A stretch of DNA of 64,000 nt from Chitinophagaceae bacterium (GTDB lineage: Bacteria; Bacteroidota; Bacteroidia; Chitinophagales; Chitinophagaceae): the NCBI GenBank assembly GCA_016720565.1, contig JADKKJ010000011.1, positions 1-64,000 of the forward strand. Reading direction: 5' to 3'. The number at the start of each line of letters is the position of its first letter. The first letter of the stretch is position 1. Below the pieces are notes generated by a model. It worked only from the letters and a program-made list of their open reading frames with translations, did not search any database and was not told the origin of the DNA. Positions 1 to 7,743 of this stretch are shown here, piece by piece. Both the position numbers and the translations under genes were made by a program.

Positions 1-2231
1 CGGCCTTCCCAGCTTTTCCAAAGCCTTGCCCGGTAGCACTTGTGGAGAATATCATCCACGGTACGGTCGGAAAGTTGAAACTGCGCCAGTCCCAACGGCC
101 TTGGCGGGTAAATTCTAATGGTAAAGCATCAAAGACTTGCGTTTGCTGTCGCCTGTTTTGAATTGGGCATGGCTTCCCGCTTTGCTTTGCTGCAGGTTGT
201 TGAACATTAAAATACTGTGGTGAAGGGAGATTTCCCGGTAACCGCAAAGCGGTGTTGAAATTCCCTTCGGTGCAAGCACCTGTTTGCTGCTTCTCCGATT
301 TCCAAATTTCCGCAAGACGGTAAACAGCATCACAGTACGGTAAGGGGACAGCCCGTTTTACAATACTGGCGGCTTTGCGGCTGTGAACATGGTTACTTCA
401 TTGGAGCCATGCCTCGCAGGTCTGCTGAGCTGTTGCCATTGCTGATTAGTTAAGGTTGCGATGGTTTCTTCCCGTTGCAGAACTTGGACCAAAGGCAAAA
501 CACTTTAAGGACAGTACTTGAAATGCTCGGTGAGGTTGATGTTATGGCATTGGAGAACGATTTTCCATTTTGCTCCACCTTAAACGCATAGAAAATGAAA
601 CGGCTGAATAAGCCATCTTCGGAAGAAGATATTAAGCCTGTAACCTGATTGGTGTCCCGGATAAAGCAATAGGAAGTTGTGGTGTATTTCCTTGTAAATT
701 CATTGTTGCCTTTCCGGGAACTGGGAACCCTTTGTGAGTGAAACGATTTCCGAAACATATTGGAATAGAACCCCACTCTTAAATACATTGCCCAGAGTTA
801 TCGGCTTGCCTCGCAAATAATGCCGGTGCCTTCGTTCTGCTCCAATGCCGTGCGATTTTGCATAGCTTGTATTTGCACGGAATGTAACCACTTTAAAAAG
901 TGGGTTTGTAGGGCTGTTCTTCTGTGGAGGTGTCGCCCTTTCTTCTTGCTGCTGATTTTTGCTTGTGTTCGGATAGTTCCGGATTGTATTGTGATTCTGC
1001 CTCACGGCTTCCTTTCTTCCAGGTGTTAGGTATTCGTCTGCCAGATCTTTTCGACTTTAATGCACCTTTTCCACTGGCGGCAGGGGGCAATGGCAAATGA
1101 AAAGACATTCTGGAAAACTTCATTACCTCCATACACTCCTTTTACACCGGGCAAACATCCGCTGAGAATGGAGAATGCACCTGTAAGGAAAACATCCCGT
1201 TCTCGTTTGTCGGTAAATGCCCTTGCACCATCTTTGCAATATTGCAGGCATTGCAAATACACTGCATCGGGAATGGTGGGAGTGGTTTTTAAATAATCTT
1301 CCAAAGGGTCTTCTTCGGGCAATGGCTGCAACTGCTTTGCAGGTTGCAACTTTGCAGTGTTTGCAAACTTTGCAAACTCGCCTACATGGTGGGTATAGGC
1401 ACTTTTTACCGATTCTTTAATTTCTCTTTCAGGTAGGTCAAAATGTTGCGTACATAAAAGTTCAGTATCGGACTGCGATAAACCAGCTCGGTTGCAATTA
1501 GAAGCAAGCCGATAAATATAATTGTTCCTGTTTCCATCGGTGTATTGGGTTTTTTGATTGGTGAATTGAATTTGTTGATTGAAAATAAAAGCGATGTTCA
1601 GATCCTCTTCGGGTTCTTCCTGAACTGGTGGGATTACTGGCTGTGCTTTTGGCTGCACTTCCGGTTGGGTGAAGATTTCAGGCAACTGTACTTTGAACTT
1701 CTCGTTACGGATGTTCTTAAACAGCCCAGGGTGATAACTCATAAAGCAAAGCCTTGTGATGTCTTTGCAGCTTGGGTCTGCTTTTAAACCTGTTGCTTCT
1801 TCGTAATGCTTCTGCACCTGCAAATAGGCAATGTCGTGGTGTTCAATTTCAGTATTCACTTCAATGAACACTTTAAGGCCGTTACCACTTGGGCTGATAA
1901 AGCATAAGAAGGTGTAAGGGATTTCAGCAATGACTTTGAATGCTGCATCCAATTGTTCCGGTGTCAGCTTGTCAAAATCAAGATGCACAAAGCCGCTGTA
2001 CATTTCAAGGAATTGCATTTGCCTTTTCTCGCTAAATACTGCGGATGGAGTGAAGGCCAACAATTGTTTTTTCTTATTGGCAGCTTCTTCCGTTTTGCCC
2101 TGTTCCAGCAATGCCCTGATTTCTTCAACCTCCGCTTTGTACTTGCCGGAGGCAATATCATTGGCTATTAAAAGCAATGATTTCTTTTCCACCGGCACGG
2201 TGAAATTTTTAAATATGGTACTTGATGCCAT
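1..2231 (-). pseudogene. VirE/DUF3987-type primase-helicase of a mobile element, broken by many frameshifts
   Basis: The first ~383 codons (2231 down to about 1083) read without a break and match the VirE N-terminal/BT4734-like family. They include primase-like signatures HLDFDKL and SPSGNGLKVF, followed by DITRLCFMSYHP. The frame is then lost next to a Walker A loop (PPAASGKGALK, about 1060-1085). Downstream, family-like pieces continue in alternating frames: KDLADEY, RRKGDTSTEEQPYKP, FKVVTFRANTSYAK, GNVFKSG, FRKSFHSQRVPSSRKGNNE, ISSSEDGLFSRFIFYAFKVE, VLRKFGNR, SILMFNNLQQS, FKTGDSKRK and finally LSDRTVDDIL near position 60. Together they cover nearly the whole ~750-codon length of the family. 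These proteins are typical cargo or replication-associated genes of Bacteroidota integrative elements. At least six frame changes make this a dead gene. The C-terminal end may lie beyond the left window edge. Confidence 0.88.
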
Positions 2232-2261
2232 TGTTCTGTTCTTTCAGTTAATAAAAAAATC

Positions 2262-2567
2262 TTACTTCTTGCGTTTGTTGCGGATAACATAATCGGCAGC
2301 CATCTGATCAATTTCATCTGCTGCTGATTTGCGGTTACGTTGTAACCAGGTATCCAACTCCTCCCGTTTGAAGTAGAGTTTTTTGCCCTGAGGACAGAAA
2401 TGGGGAATGTGCTTTGTACTGGTGAGTTTGTACAAATGCGATGGGCTTACATCTAAATATTTGCAAGCCTCATTAAAGTTCAGTACTGTTTTTTGTAACA
2501 GGTTTTGCTCATCCAGCTTGTTAGCGATTTCGGTGAGCTTGTCTAAGATTAATTCTTCGTGTGCCAT
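2262..2567 (-). CDS. helix-turn-helix (excisionase/MerR-like) DNA-binding protein
   Basis: Intact 101-residue protein. An N-terminal helical stretch (EELILDKLTEIANKLDEQ) is followed by a winged helix-turn-helix of the HTH_17 excisionase type: FNEACKYLDVSPSHLYKLT, then the wing KLYFKREELDTWL. The C-terminus is basic. Such proteins sit beside VirE/DUF3987 genes in Bacteroidota integrative elements and probably act as recombination directionality factors or local regulators; that role is inferred. It lies 30 bases upstream of the broken VirE/DUF3987 gene in the same direction, so the two were probably co-transcribed. It is one of three genes of the element still open from end to end. Confidence 0.8.
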   Translation of the reverse strand: MAHEELILDKLTEIANKLDEQNLLQKTVLNFNEACKYLDVSPSHLYKLTSTKHIPHFCPQGKKLYFKREELDTWLQRNRKSAADEIDQMAADYVIRNKRKK

Positions 2568-2723
2568 TGTATTATTTTATGATTAAGAAGGCAAAACTCG
2601 TAAATGCAGGAGGGGCAAAGGTTGAGTTACTAATCACTCAATCTGCTATCTCAACCTAACTCAATATTTTTTATTGCATTTGTTTTAGAATGTTGTCAAT
2701 AGTGCCCTTTTCTTTGGGGTTAT

Positions 2724-3728
2724 CTACCTTTCTTGCTGATAGATTCTGTTTGCAGTTATTTTCGTTCCATTCTTTGAGAAAAAGATTTCAGTCTTTTCAA
2801 TTGTTTTCAACTTCAGGTTGGTGAAGTGAGGAGTAAGTTTATCAATGATGTAACGGAATTGTTTTGTTTCGCAACCTAAGTTGAATTTTCGTAATTGCTT
2901 CCAATCCCGGGAAGTAAATATTTTGAACAGGGTATCAAGAACTTGTCAGGTCCTCATTCAGTAATTCAATTTTTTGGCAGAACTGATTACCACGGCTTTC
3001 AACCTTTCTTTATCACCAGTGAAGCCAAAGGAAAGTTTATCCTGAATGGTGTTGTTGGAGTTTTGTTCCTGGCTGTTTTCACTAGGTTCACCAACAAGTA
3101 CCGATAAGCAAACTGTGGAAATGGCTCTTCCAAATCCAGCAAGTAAAAATCTTCTAAGGTTGTTGTTTGTGAAAGGCTTGCCTTGAACTGTTCTTGTATG
3201 CTGAAATAAAGCTGAATGAGGCTATGTTTTAAGTAATACAAAGCGAATTGAACAACGCTGCTTTGTGCATCAGGAACCGCTGTAAAACCTTGCTCATTTA
3301 ATTCTGTGGTTACCTGCTTGGCTAATACTCTCACATTGGTAAGGGTCTTGCCAACCTGATAGCGAATATCAACTAACTCAGTCCAGTTTGCAGCTTGCTG
3401 CAATACTGCATTGAAAACACGAAGTGTTTCTCCGGTGATTATGAAATAATAAAAGTGAGTAACTGCATCTTTATACTTAGGCAAATCGGTTTTATATAAA
3501 AGCTGCTGCAATGCTGTGTTGCCGATGGTTTCATCAGCCACTATTTTTTTGAAGCGAAGGATAATCAACCAACAATGCTGTGAGTTGCGAAAGCAACTCT
3601 GCATTGGTATTGTGTGAAGCTGCTTTTGCAGCTTTCACCAATTCAGTGAACCGCCTTGTGTTGGTGGTGTCTAATTTCCACGGCTTCAATACACCGTGCA
3701 TGATGCTGTCTAATACTTTTACTTCCAT
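2724..3728 (-). pseudogene. element-associated protein of unknown function, frameshifted at several points
   Basis: The gene starts with ATG at 3728, two bases after the integrase remnant, and reads MEVKVLDSIMHGVLKPWKLD. At a run of seven A on the coding strand (T3544-3550) the frame ends in KNSG-stop. Reading six A instead continues smoothly into KIVADETIGNTALQQLLYK, which then stays open to 2999. Downstream, plausible protein continues in other frames: GDKERLKAVV, then NQFCQKIELLNEDL, then a long piece beginning QVLDTLFKIF and ending near NRIYQQER with stop at 2724-2726. The rebuilt product would be ~335 residues, largely helical. I do not recognise its function. At least four frame breaks imply decay, not a single programmed slip. 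Confidence 0.72.
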
Positions 3729-3730
3729 CG

Positions 3731-4680
3731 CTATAAGTCTAATTTAATTTTATTGGCGGCCTCCTGTTTTTTATGGTCAATTACCTTAGCGTAAATTTCG
3801 GTTGTTTTTAAATGCCTGTGACCTAAGAGTTTTGAAACCGTGTAAATATCTGTTCCCAATGTAATTTGTAAAGTGGCGTAGGTATGCCTTGCACAGTGAA
3901 AAGTGATGTGCTTGGTGATACCTGCTTTCATTACCCATTCACGGAGTTTTAAGTTATGCCAGGCACTGTAATACAATCCTTCAAATACTTTATCATCCTG
4001 CTTTCTTCTTTCGCCTAAAAGCGAAAAGGCTTGTTCTGAAATGGGCAATGTTTCTGCTCCCTTTGTTTTCTTCTGCCTGAAACGGATGTAATACCCGGAC
4101 TGCTCAGAGTGCTGCACTTCTGACCAAACCAGCTTTTCTATATCCGACCAACGCAAACCACTCAATGCAGAAAAGATGAAAGCATTTTTGAGCACCGGCA
4201 TTTCACACTCCACTTTTGCTGCCGCCTGTAATTCTTCCAAAGTGAGAAACTCTCTATCAGGATCATCTGACCTGATGCCCTCCACCTGGTTTGCAGGATT
4301 GGTTTGTATGATACCTTCTTTTACTGCTTCCTTCAAAGCTGCTGTTACCTTGCTGAAATAAGAGGACTGTGAATTTTGAGAAAGGTGCTTATTGGTTTTG
4401 CTCTTGGCTTCGGATATGAGATAGGTTTTGAAATCTTCCAACCAGTTTTTATCAATGTCTTTAAATGATGCACCATTCTTGGCAAACTTCTTCAAGTGTT
4501 TCAGCACAAGATCATTGTTTTACGGTTCTCTTCCTTCTGCTCTTTGGTGAGCTTGCCTTTCTCCGGCTCGGGTATGATGTATAATTGCAAATACTCATAG
4601 TCTCTTTTACCATCACCATAGTAATCAAGATACAGGCTGATTTTATCGCCCTTTTTGCGTTGTCTTAATGTTACTGTCAT
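3731..4680 (-). pseudogene. tyrosine recombinase/integrase with internal deletion and frameshift
   Basis: Site-specific recombinase expected to integrate and excise the element. The 5' part (ATG at 4680) encodes 59 residues of the arm-binding domain (MTVTLRQRKKGDKISLYLDY onward) and stops at TGA 4503-4501. The 3' part continues in another frame from about 4507 with LKHLKKFAKN and contains the core-binding and catalytic domains. The catalytic set is complete there: R in SGLRWSD, HCARH, LLGH and the nucleophile in TTEIYAKV (R119, H204/R207, H230, Y239 of the 258-residue piece). The family usually runs ~400 residues, so about 80 residues joining arm-binding and core domains are missing at the junction near 4507. 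The start overlaps the upstream excisionase-like gene by ATGA, showing a former operon. A GTG at 4507 could start a truncated product, but its activity is doubtful. Confidence 0.88.
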
Positions 4681-4895
4681 GCTTCAGTTAATTTGAATAG
4701 TTCGTTGATAGCTGTTCGGGGGATACGGGTACTTCTGCCCAACTTACCTGCTTTGAGTTCGCCTTTGTCAATGAGCCTGTAAATGGTCCATCGGCTGGCG
4801 TTGATTAACTGGCAGGCTTCATCAACGGTTAGAAATTCCTTTTGAGAAATGGCAGGGTTGTACATGGCTTTCTCGGTTTCTTCCTTGATGGCCAC
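4677..4895 (-). CDS. excisionase-like helix-turn-helix protein
   Basis: 72-residue protein with an HTH_17/excisionase fold: FLTVDEACQLINASRWTIYRL is the helix-turn-helix and GELKAGKLGRSTRIPRTAI the wing. Small proteins of this class direct integrase toward excision or regulate element genes. It starts three bases after the zinc-ribbon gene ends, and its stop overlaps the integrase start (ATGA, 4677-4680), so these three genes form a tight unit reading away from mnmE. The frame is intact although the integrase it would serve is broken. The excisionase role is inferred from family and position; a transcriptional regulator is equally possible. Confidence 0.82.
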   Translation of the reverse strand: MAIKEETEKAMYNPAISQKEFLTVDEACQLINASRWTIYRLIDKGELKAGKLGRSTRIPRTAINELFKLTEA

Positions 4896-4897
4896 TT

Positions 4898-5035
4898 CTA
4901 TTTTTCATCCCGCTTCCGTTGTTTGTATGCTCTCTTGGCACAGGTATCTGAGCAAAACTGTGTAACAGTAGTCTTGGCGGTAAACCGGTTACCGCAGTGC
5001 TGACAAGTTTTTTGAAGACGAATGTTGCTGCTCAT
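4898..5035 (-). CDS. small zinc-ribbon protein at the element end
   Basis: A 45-residue protein starting at ATG 5035 (MSSNIRLQKTCQHCGNRF). The frame is open further upstream, but the residues before this start look like read-through of a repeat-rich non-coding region. It carries CQHC and, thirteen residues on, CSDTC, a treble-clef or zinc-ribbon pattern, and a basic tail (KRAYKQRKRDEK). Small proteins of this kind are often the first gene upstream of excisionase and integrase in Bacteroidota elements. Nucleic acid binding is likely from the fold; the exact role is unknown. Confidence 0.65.
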   Translation of the reverse strand: MSSNIRLQKTCQHCGNRFTAKTTVTQFCSDTCAKRAYKQRKRDEK

Positions 5036-5037
5036 TT

Positions 5038-5178
5038 TGTTGCCTGTTGTTGCTACATGTAGCAGCTTGTAGCTGATGTAGCATGTTCTCTCCCGAGTGT
5101 TGCCTGATTTGTGGGCAACAAATCTGGGCAACAATCAGGCAACAAATATAGGTAAAAAAGTGGAGTTGGGCAACAAAT
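5038..5178. repeat. cluster of short direct and inverted repeats next to the attachment site
   Basis: The ~200-base gap between the zinc-ribbon gene and mnmE contains four near-identical copies of GGGCAACAAAT (5113-5123, 5126-5136, 5137-5147, 5168-5178). A 12-base inverted pair, TGTTGCCTGATT (5098-5109) and AATCAGGCAACA (5133-5144), overlaps them. Next to these are several TGTAGC/GCTACA copies, including the palindrome GCTACATGTAGC near 5052. Repeats of this size beside an attachment site are typical of integrase arm-type or excisionase binding sites. They could also control the promoter of the small operon that starts at 5035. The function is inferred. Confidence 0.65.
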
Positions 5179-5242
5179 AAAAGAAAGATAAATCAGCTAA
5201 AAGCTAACAATAACAGGCATTTATGAAACAAAGGAAAGATAG

Positions 5243-5260
5243 TTACTTTCCGATACAAAA
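5243..5260 (-). other. probable attachment (att) core at the 3' end of mnmE
   Basis: On the coding strand the last 18 bases of mnmE read TTTTGTATCGGAAAGTAA. From memory, this closely resembles the attachment core used by Salmonella genomic island 1 and relatives in the same gene (TTCTGTATTGGTAAGTAA). A tyrosine integrase remnant, excisionase-like genes and a repeat cluster begin immediately beyond it. Integration here would leave the mnmE reading frame whole, as observed. No second copy was seen in 1-5242, so the other junction should lie left of the window. Confidence 0.65.
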
Positions 5261-6616
5261 CTTCGAAAAAATATAATCCAGCATATCCTCATTACTCACT
5301 TCACCCGTTATCTCTCCAAGGTAATGAAGGCAACGTCTAATATCCAATGCCAGCAGATCGCCTGGAAGTTTATTATCCAGACCGGAACGGATATCATTTA
5401 AGGAGGTTAGCACCTGCTTCAGGGCATGGTAATGACGGGCATTGGTGATCACAGTGTTCTCGGTCTGCACCTGGCCTTTTAATACGGCATCGACCATTTT
5501 TTCTTTAAGCACCTCAGTATGGATATTATTCTTAGCAGAAATAAAAACGACATCGTCGAGATGCTGCCATTTTTGATGAATGGTGGTTGAGTCGTATTGG
5601 TCAATTTTATTTGCAACGCGGAGAAGAGCCGTGAGCTGTGGGCCTTGAGCTGTGAGCTGATCCAATTCCTGGGGCGAATCTTGCCCAGCATCAAAAACAT
5701 ATAAAACCAGATCTGCTGACTGTATCTTTTCTAAACTACGTTCAATCCCTGCAGATTCTATTATATCATGTGTATGCTCACGGATACCGGCAGTATCTAT
5801 CAGGCGGAATAAGATCCCATCAATATTCAACACCTCTTCGATCGTATCCCTGGTGGTTCCTGGGATCTCGGAAACGATGGCGCGGTTCTCATTGAGTAAA
5901 CTGTTCAACAACGTACTCTTGCCGGCATTGGGCTTGCCTACGATAGCAACGGAGACGCCGTTTTTGATCACGTTACCGAGAGAGAAGCTGTTGAGAAGTT
6001 GAGCTGTTGAGGAGTTGAGTTCGGAGATGAGTGCATAGAATTCTTTGCGGTCGGCAAATTCCACATCTTCCTGGGAGAAATCTAATTCAAGTTCTATCAT
6101 CGCGCTAAAGCGGATAAGCCTTTCTCTTAATGCCTTCAGGTCATTCGAGAAACCGCCCCTGATATTATGCAGGGCCGACTTCTGTGAGGCCTTTGAATTG
6201 GCGGATATAAGGTCGGCCACGGCCTCGGCCTGGGTAAGGTCAAGCTTGCCGTTTAAAAATGCCCGTTGCGTAAACTCACCGGGCTTAGCCAACCTGGCCC
6301 CGGCCCGGATGCAGGCATCGATCACCTGCTGCTGCACAAATGGCGAACCATGGCAGCTGATCTCGATCACATCTTCCCCAGTATAGGACCTGGGCCCTCT
6401 GTAAAGCGATATCACCACTTCATCCAATACCTGCTCCCCTTCTTTTAGAAGGCCTACATGAAGGGTATGTGTTTTCTGTGCTTTAAGATCTTTCGATGGC
6501 AGCAAGACATCCACTATTTCAATGGCCTTTGTTCCCGATAACCGGATCACGCCAATGGCTCCCACACCGGGTGGGGTGGCGAGGGCGACTATCGTATCTG
6601 ACCAGGAATTGTTCAT
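5243..6616 (-). CDS. mnmE: tRNA uridine-34 modification GTPase MnmE
   Basis: 457-residue GTPase that, with MnmG, adds the carboxymethylaminomethyl group to wobble uridine 34 of certain tRNAs. It has the N-terminal formyl-THF-binding domain (TIVALATPPGVGAIGVIRLSG), the GTPase G1 GKPNAGKST (227-235), DTAG (274-277), NKID (336-339), and the C-terminal catalytic FCIGK. Length is normal. Two stretches of the coding sequence are built of short tandem repeats also found in gene gaps: residues ~199-212 (LNSSTAQLLNSFS) and ~319-331 (LTAQGPQLTALL). The length still fits the family, so the repeats appear to have replaced codons. The 3' end serves as the probable integration site of the adjacent element. 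Confidence 0.97.
   Translation of the reverse strand: MNNSWSDTIVALATPPGVGAIGVIRLSGTKAIEIVDVLLPSKDLKAQKTHTLHVGLLKEGEQVLDEVVISLYRGPRSYTGEDVIEISCHGSPFVQQQVIDACIRAGARLAKPGEFTQRAFLNGKLDLTQAEAVADLISANSKASQKSALHNIRGGFSNDLKALRERLIRFSAMIELELDFSQEDVEFADRKEFYALISELNSSTAQLLNSFSLGNVIKNGVSVAIVGKPNAGKSTLLNSLLNENRAIVSEIPGTTRDTIEEVLNIDGILFRLIDTAGIREHTHDIIESAGIERSLEKIQSADLVLYVFDAGQDSPQELDQLTAQGPQLTALLRVANKIDQYDSTTIHQKWQHLDDVVFISAKNNIHTEVLKEKMVDAVLKGQVQTENTVITNARHYHALKQVLTSLNDIRSGLDNKLPGDLLALDIRRCLHYLGEITGEVSNEDMLDYIFSKFCIGK
5628..5662. repeat. 7-base-period repeat inside mnmE
   Basis: The + strand reads GTGAGCT GTGGGCC TTGAGCT GTGAGCT G, four copies of a seven-base unit. It encodes residues ~319-331 of MnmE, between the DTAG and NKID motifs of the G domain. 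It belongs to the same style of short-period repeats seen in gene gaps elsewhere in the window. Confidence 0.7.
5992..6022. repeat. 8-base-period GTTGAGNN repeat inside mnmE
   Basis: Copies of GTTGAG spaced eight bases apart (CTGTTGAG AAGTTGAG CTGTTGAG GAGTTGAG) lie within the coding sequence and encode LNSSTAQLLNS, just before the G1 loop of MnmE. The identical unit occurs in gaps at 6629, 6780, 11447, 16309 and 36222. Confidence 0.8.
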
Positions 6617-6628
6617 ATCACAAATATA

Positions 6629-6810
6629 GTTGAGCTGTTGAGTGGTTGAGTGGTTGAGTGAAGATTCATTATTTTTTTTAGCTCACTACATTTCCCACGT
6701 GCTAAAGGACTTCTCTAAACGATCAACCTCCTAACTATGTTTTCATTCACAGTAATAATCAATTTTACACGGGATTAGCCTCAACAGCTCAACCCCTCAA
6801 CAGCTCAACC
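6629..6810. repeat. inverted pair of GTTGAGNN repeats upstream of mnmE
   Basis: Four GTTGAGNN units (6629-6660) and, 120 bases on, four units in the opposite orientation (6780-6810) face each other in the gap between mnmE and tonB. They share GTTGAGCTGTTGAG and could pair in RNA or DNA. The stretch between them (6661-6779) is AT-rich with no gene. The mnmE promoter should lie here, but no convincing TAnnTTTG element was found. Confidence 0.75.
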
Positions 6811-6841
6811 AAAAAAAAGGCCCCCCAAATAAGGAGAGCCT
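6811..6841 (-). terminator. intrinsic terminator of the exbB-exbD-exbD-tonB operon
   Basis: On the minus strand AGGCTCTCC, loop TTATTT, then GGGGGGCCT form a stem with some G-T pairs, followed by eight T. It begins 24 bases after the tonB stop codon. Confidence 0.85.
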
Positions 6842-6864
6842 CAAAATATTCTTAGATGGAAAAA

Positions 6865-7689
6865 TTATTCTCCGGTAACCTGGAACGTGATCGGCTGCTT
6901 ACGATAAGCTTTTACCTGGCGGCCGTTCTGTACGGCGGGTGTCCATCTCGGACCTTTTTTAATTACCCTCATCGCTTCTTCTTCCATACCATAACCATGG
7001 TTGGTCAAAGAACGAACGTCGCTGATATTACCTTCTTTATCCACTACGAACTGGATAAGGGTAGTATAAGTTCCTTCAGGGGCACCATTATCAGTGGCTA
7101 CCTGTCCATTACAGTTTGACTCGAGATAACGTTTCCATTTGGCATCACCACCAGGGAAACCGGCTTCGATCTCCACTTTATCGAAGATCTTGTTCTCGTC
7201 GTCTTCTTTCTTCTCTTCTACCACGCCTTTACCTTCGTCGATAACGGTAGGGGTAACGATACCCACGTCTTTGATACCTTCCTGGTCTTTAACGTCGATC
7301 TTCACGTCTTTCAGTTCTTCCTGTGGTGGAGGTGGTTTTTCCACTTCCTCATCCTTCTTGATCACAGGCGGAGTGAACTGCTTCATTTCCACTTTAGGCG
7401 GCTCCTGTTTTGGGGGAGGCGGCGGGGGTGGCGGGGGCGGTTCTTTTTTCTCCTCGGTCTTTAAATTCTGGATGGTCACCTCCTGGGTCTTGATCTTCTT
7501 GGCGCCTTTCTTTGCAGTAGCCAGCAGGGACCCTACCAGTGCCAGCAAAGCAATTACCGCCGTGATCAGGAGGGCGCGACCGATCCTCTTATTATAGGTC
7601 TTGCGCAGCTCATACGCGCCATAATCTTTGTTCCGGCCCTCGAAGACCAGATCAAGTATGTCGGCACTTAAGATCTTGTTTGCGTCCAT
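6865..7689 (-). CDS. tonB: energy transducer TonB
   Basis: 274-residue protein that carries energy from the inner-membrane ExbB/ExbD motor to outer-membrane TonB-dependent transporters. It has a cytoplasmic segment (GRNKDYGAYELRKTYNKR, typical of Bacteroidota TonB), one membrane helix at ~35-58 (LLITAVIALLALVGSLLAT), and a proline-rich periplasmic spacer with a run of ten prolines at ~85-94. The C-terminal TonB domain begins at FPGGDAKW and ends YRKQPITFQVTGE. It is the last gene of the operon, followed by a terminator, and lies 54 bases after the second exbD. The run of C on the minus strand makes a glycine-rich antisense frame that is not a gene. Confidence 0.95.
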   Translation of the reverse strand: MDANKILSADILDLVFEGRNKDYGAYELRKTYNKRIGRALLITAVIALLALVGSLLATAKKGAKKIKTQEVTIQNLKTEEKKEPPPPPPPPPPKQEPPKVEMKQFTPPVIKKDEEVEKPPPPQEELKDVKIDVKDQEGIKDVGIVTPTVIDEGKGVVEEKKEDDENKIFDKVEIEAGFPGGDAKWKRYLESNCNGQVATDNGAPEGTYTTLIQFVVDKEGNISDVRSLTNHGYGMEEEAMRVIKKGPRWTPAVQNGRQVKAYRKQPITFQVTGE

Positions 7690-7743
7690 GATTCAGTTTT
7701 TTATTAGATGCGGGCATGGACCAAAATCCATAACCCGTCATGG

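Noticed and set aside
115..1132. Several minus-strand open frames of 70-110 codons that could be listed as small genes
   Set aside because: Their segments match successive parts of one VirE/DUF3987 protein in alternating frames, so they are pieces of a single broken gene.
2895..3107. 70-codon plus-strand frame in the mobile element
   Set aside because: It lies antisense to the decayed unknown gene whose segments are recognisable on the minus strand.
3544..3550. Programmed ribosomal frameshift at a run of seven A in the unknown element gene
   Set aside because: The gene has at least three more frame breaks downstream that have no slip signal, so decay is the simpler account.
1..5242. Poor sequence quality as the cause of the frameshifts
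   Set aside because: More than 50 core genes to the right are intact, and the breaks are confined to the mobile element, together with a true internal deletion in its integrase. Read data would still settle it.
7139..7597. Glycine/serine-rich 152-codon plus-strand frame
   Set aside because: It is the mirror of the proline-rich spacer and neighbouring codons of tonB, with no start signal or independent support.
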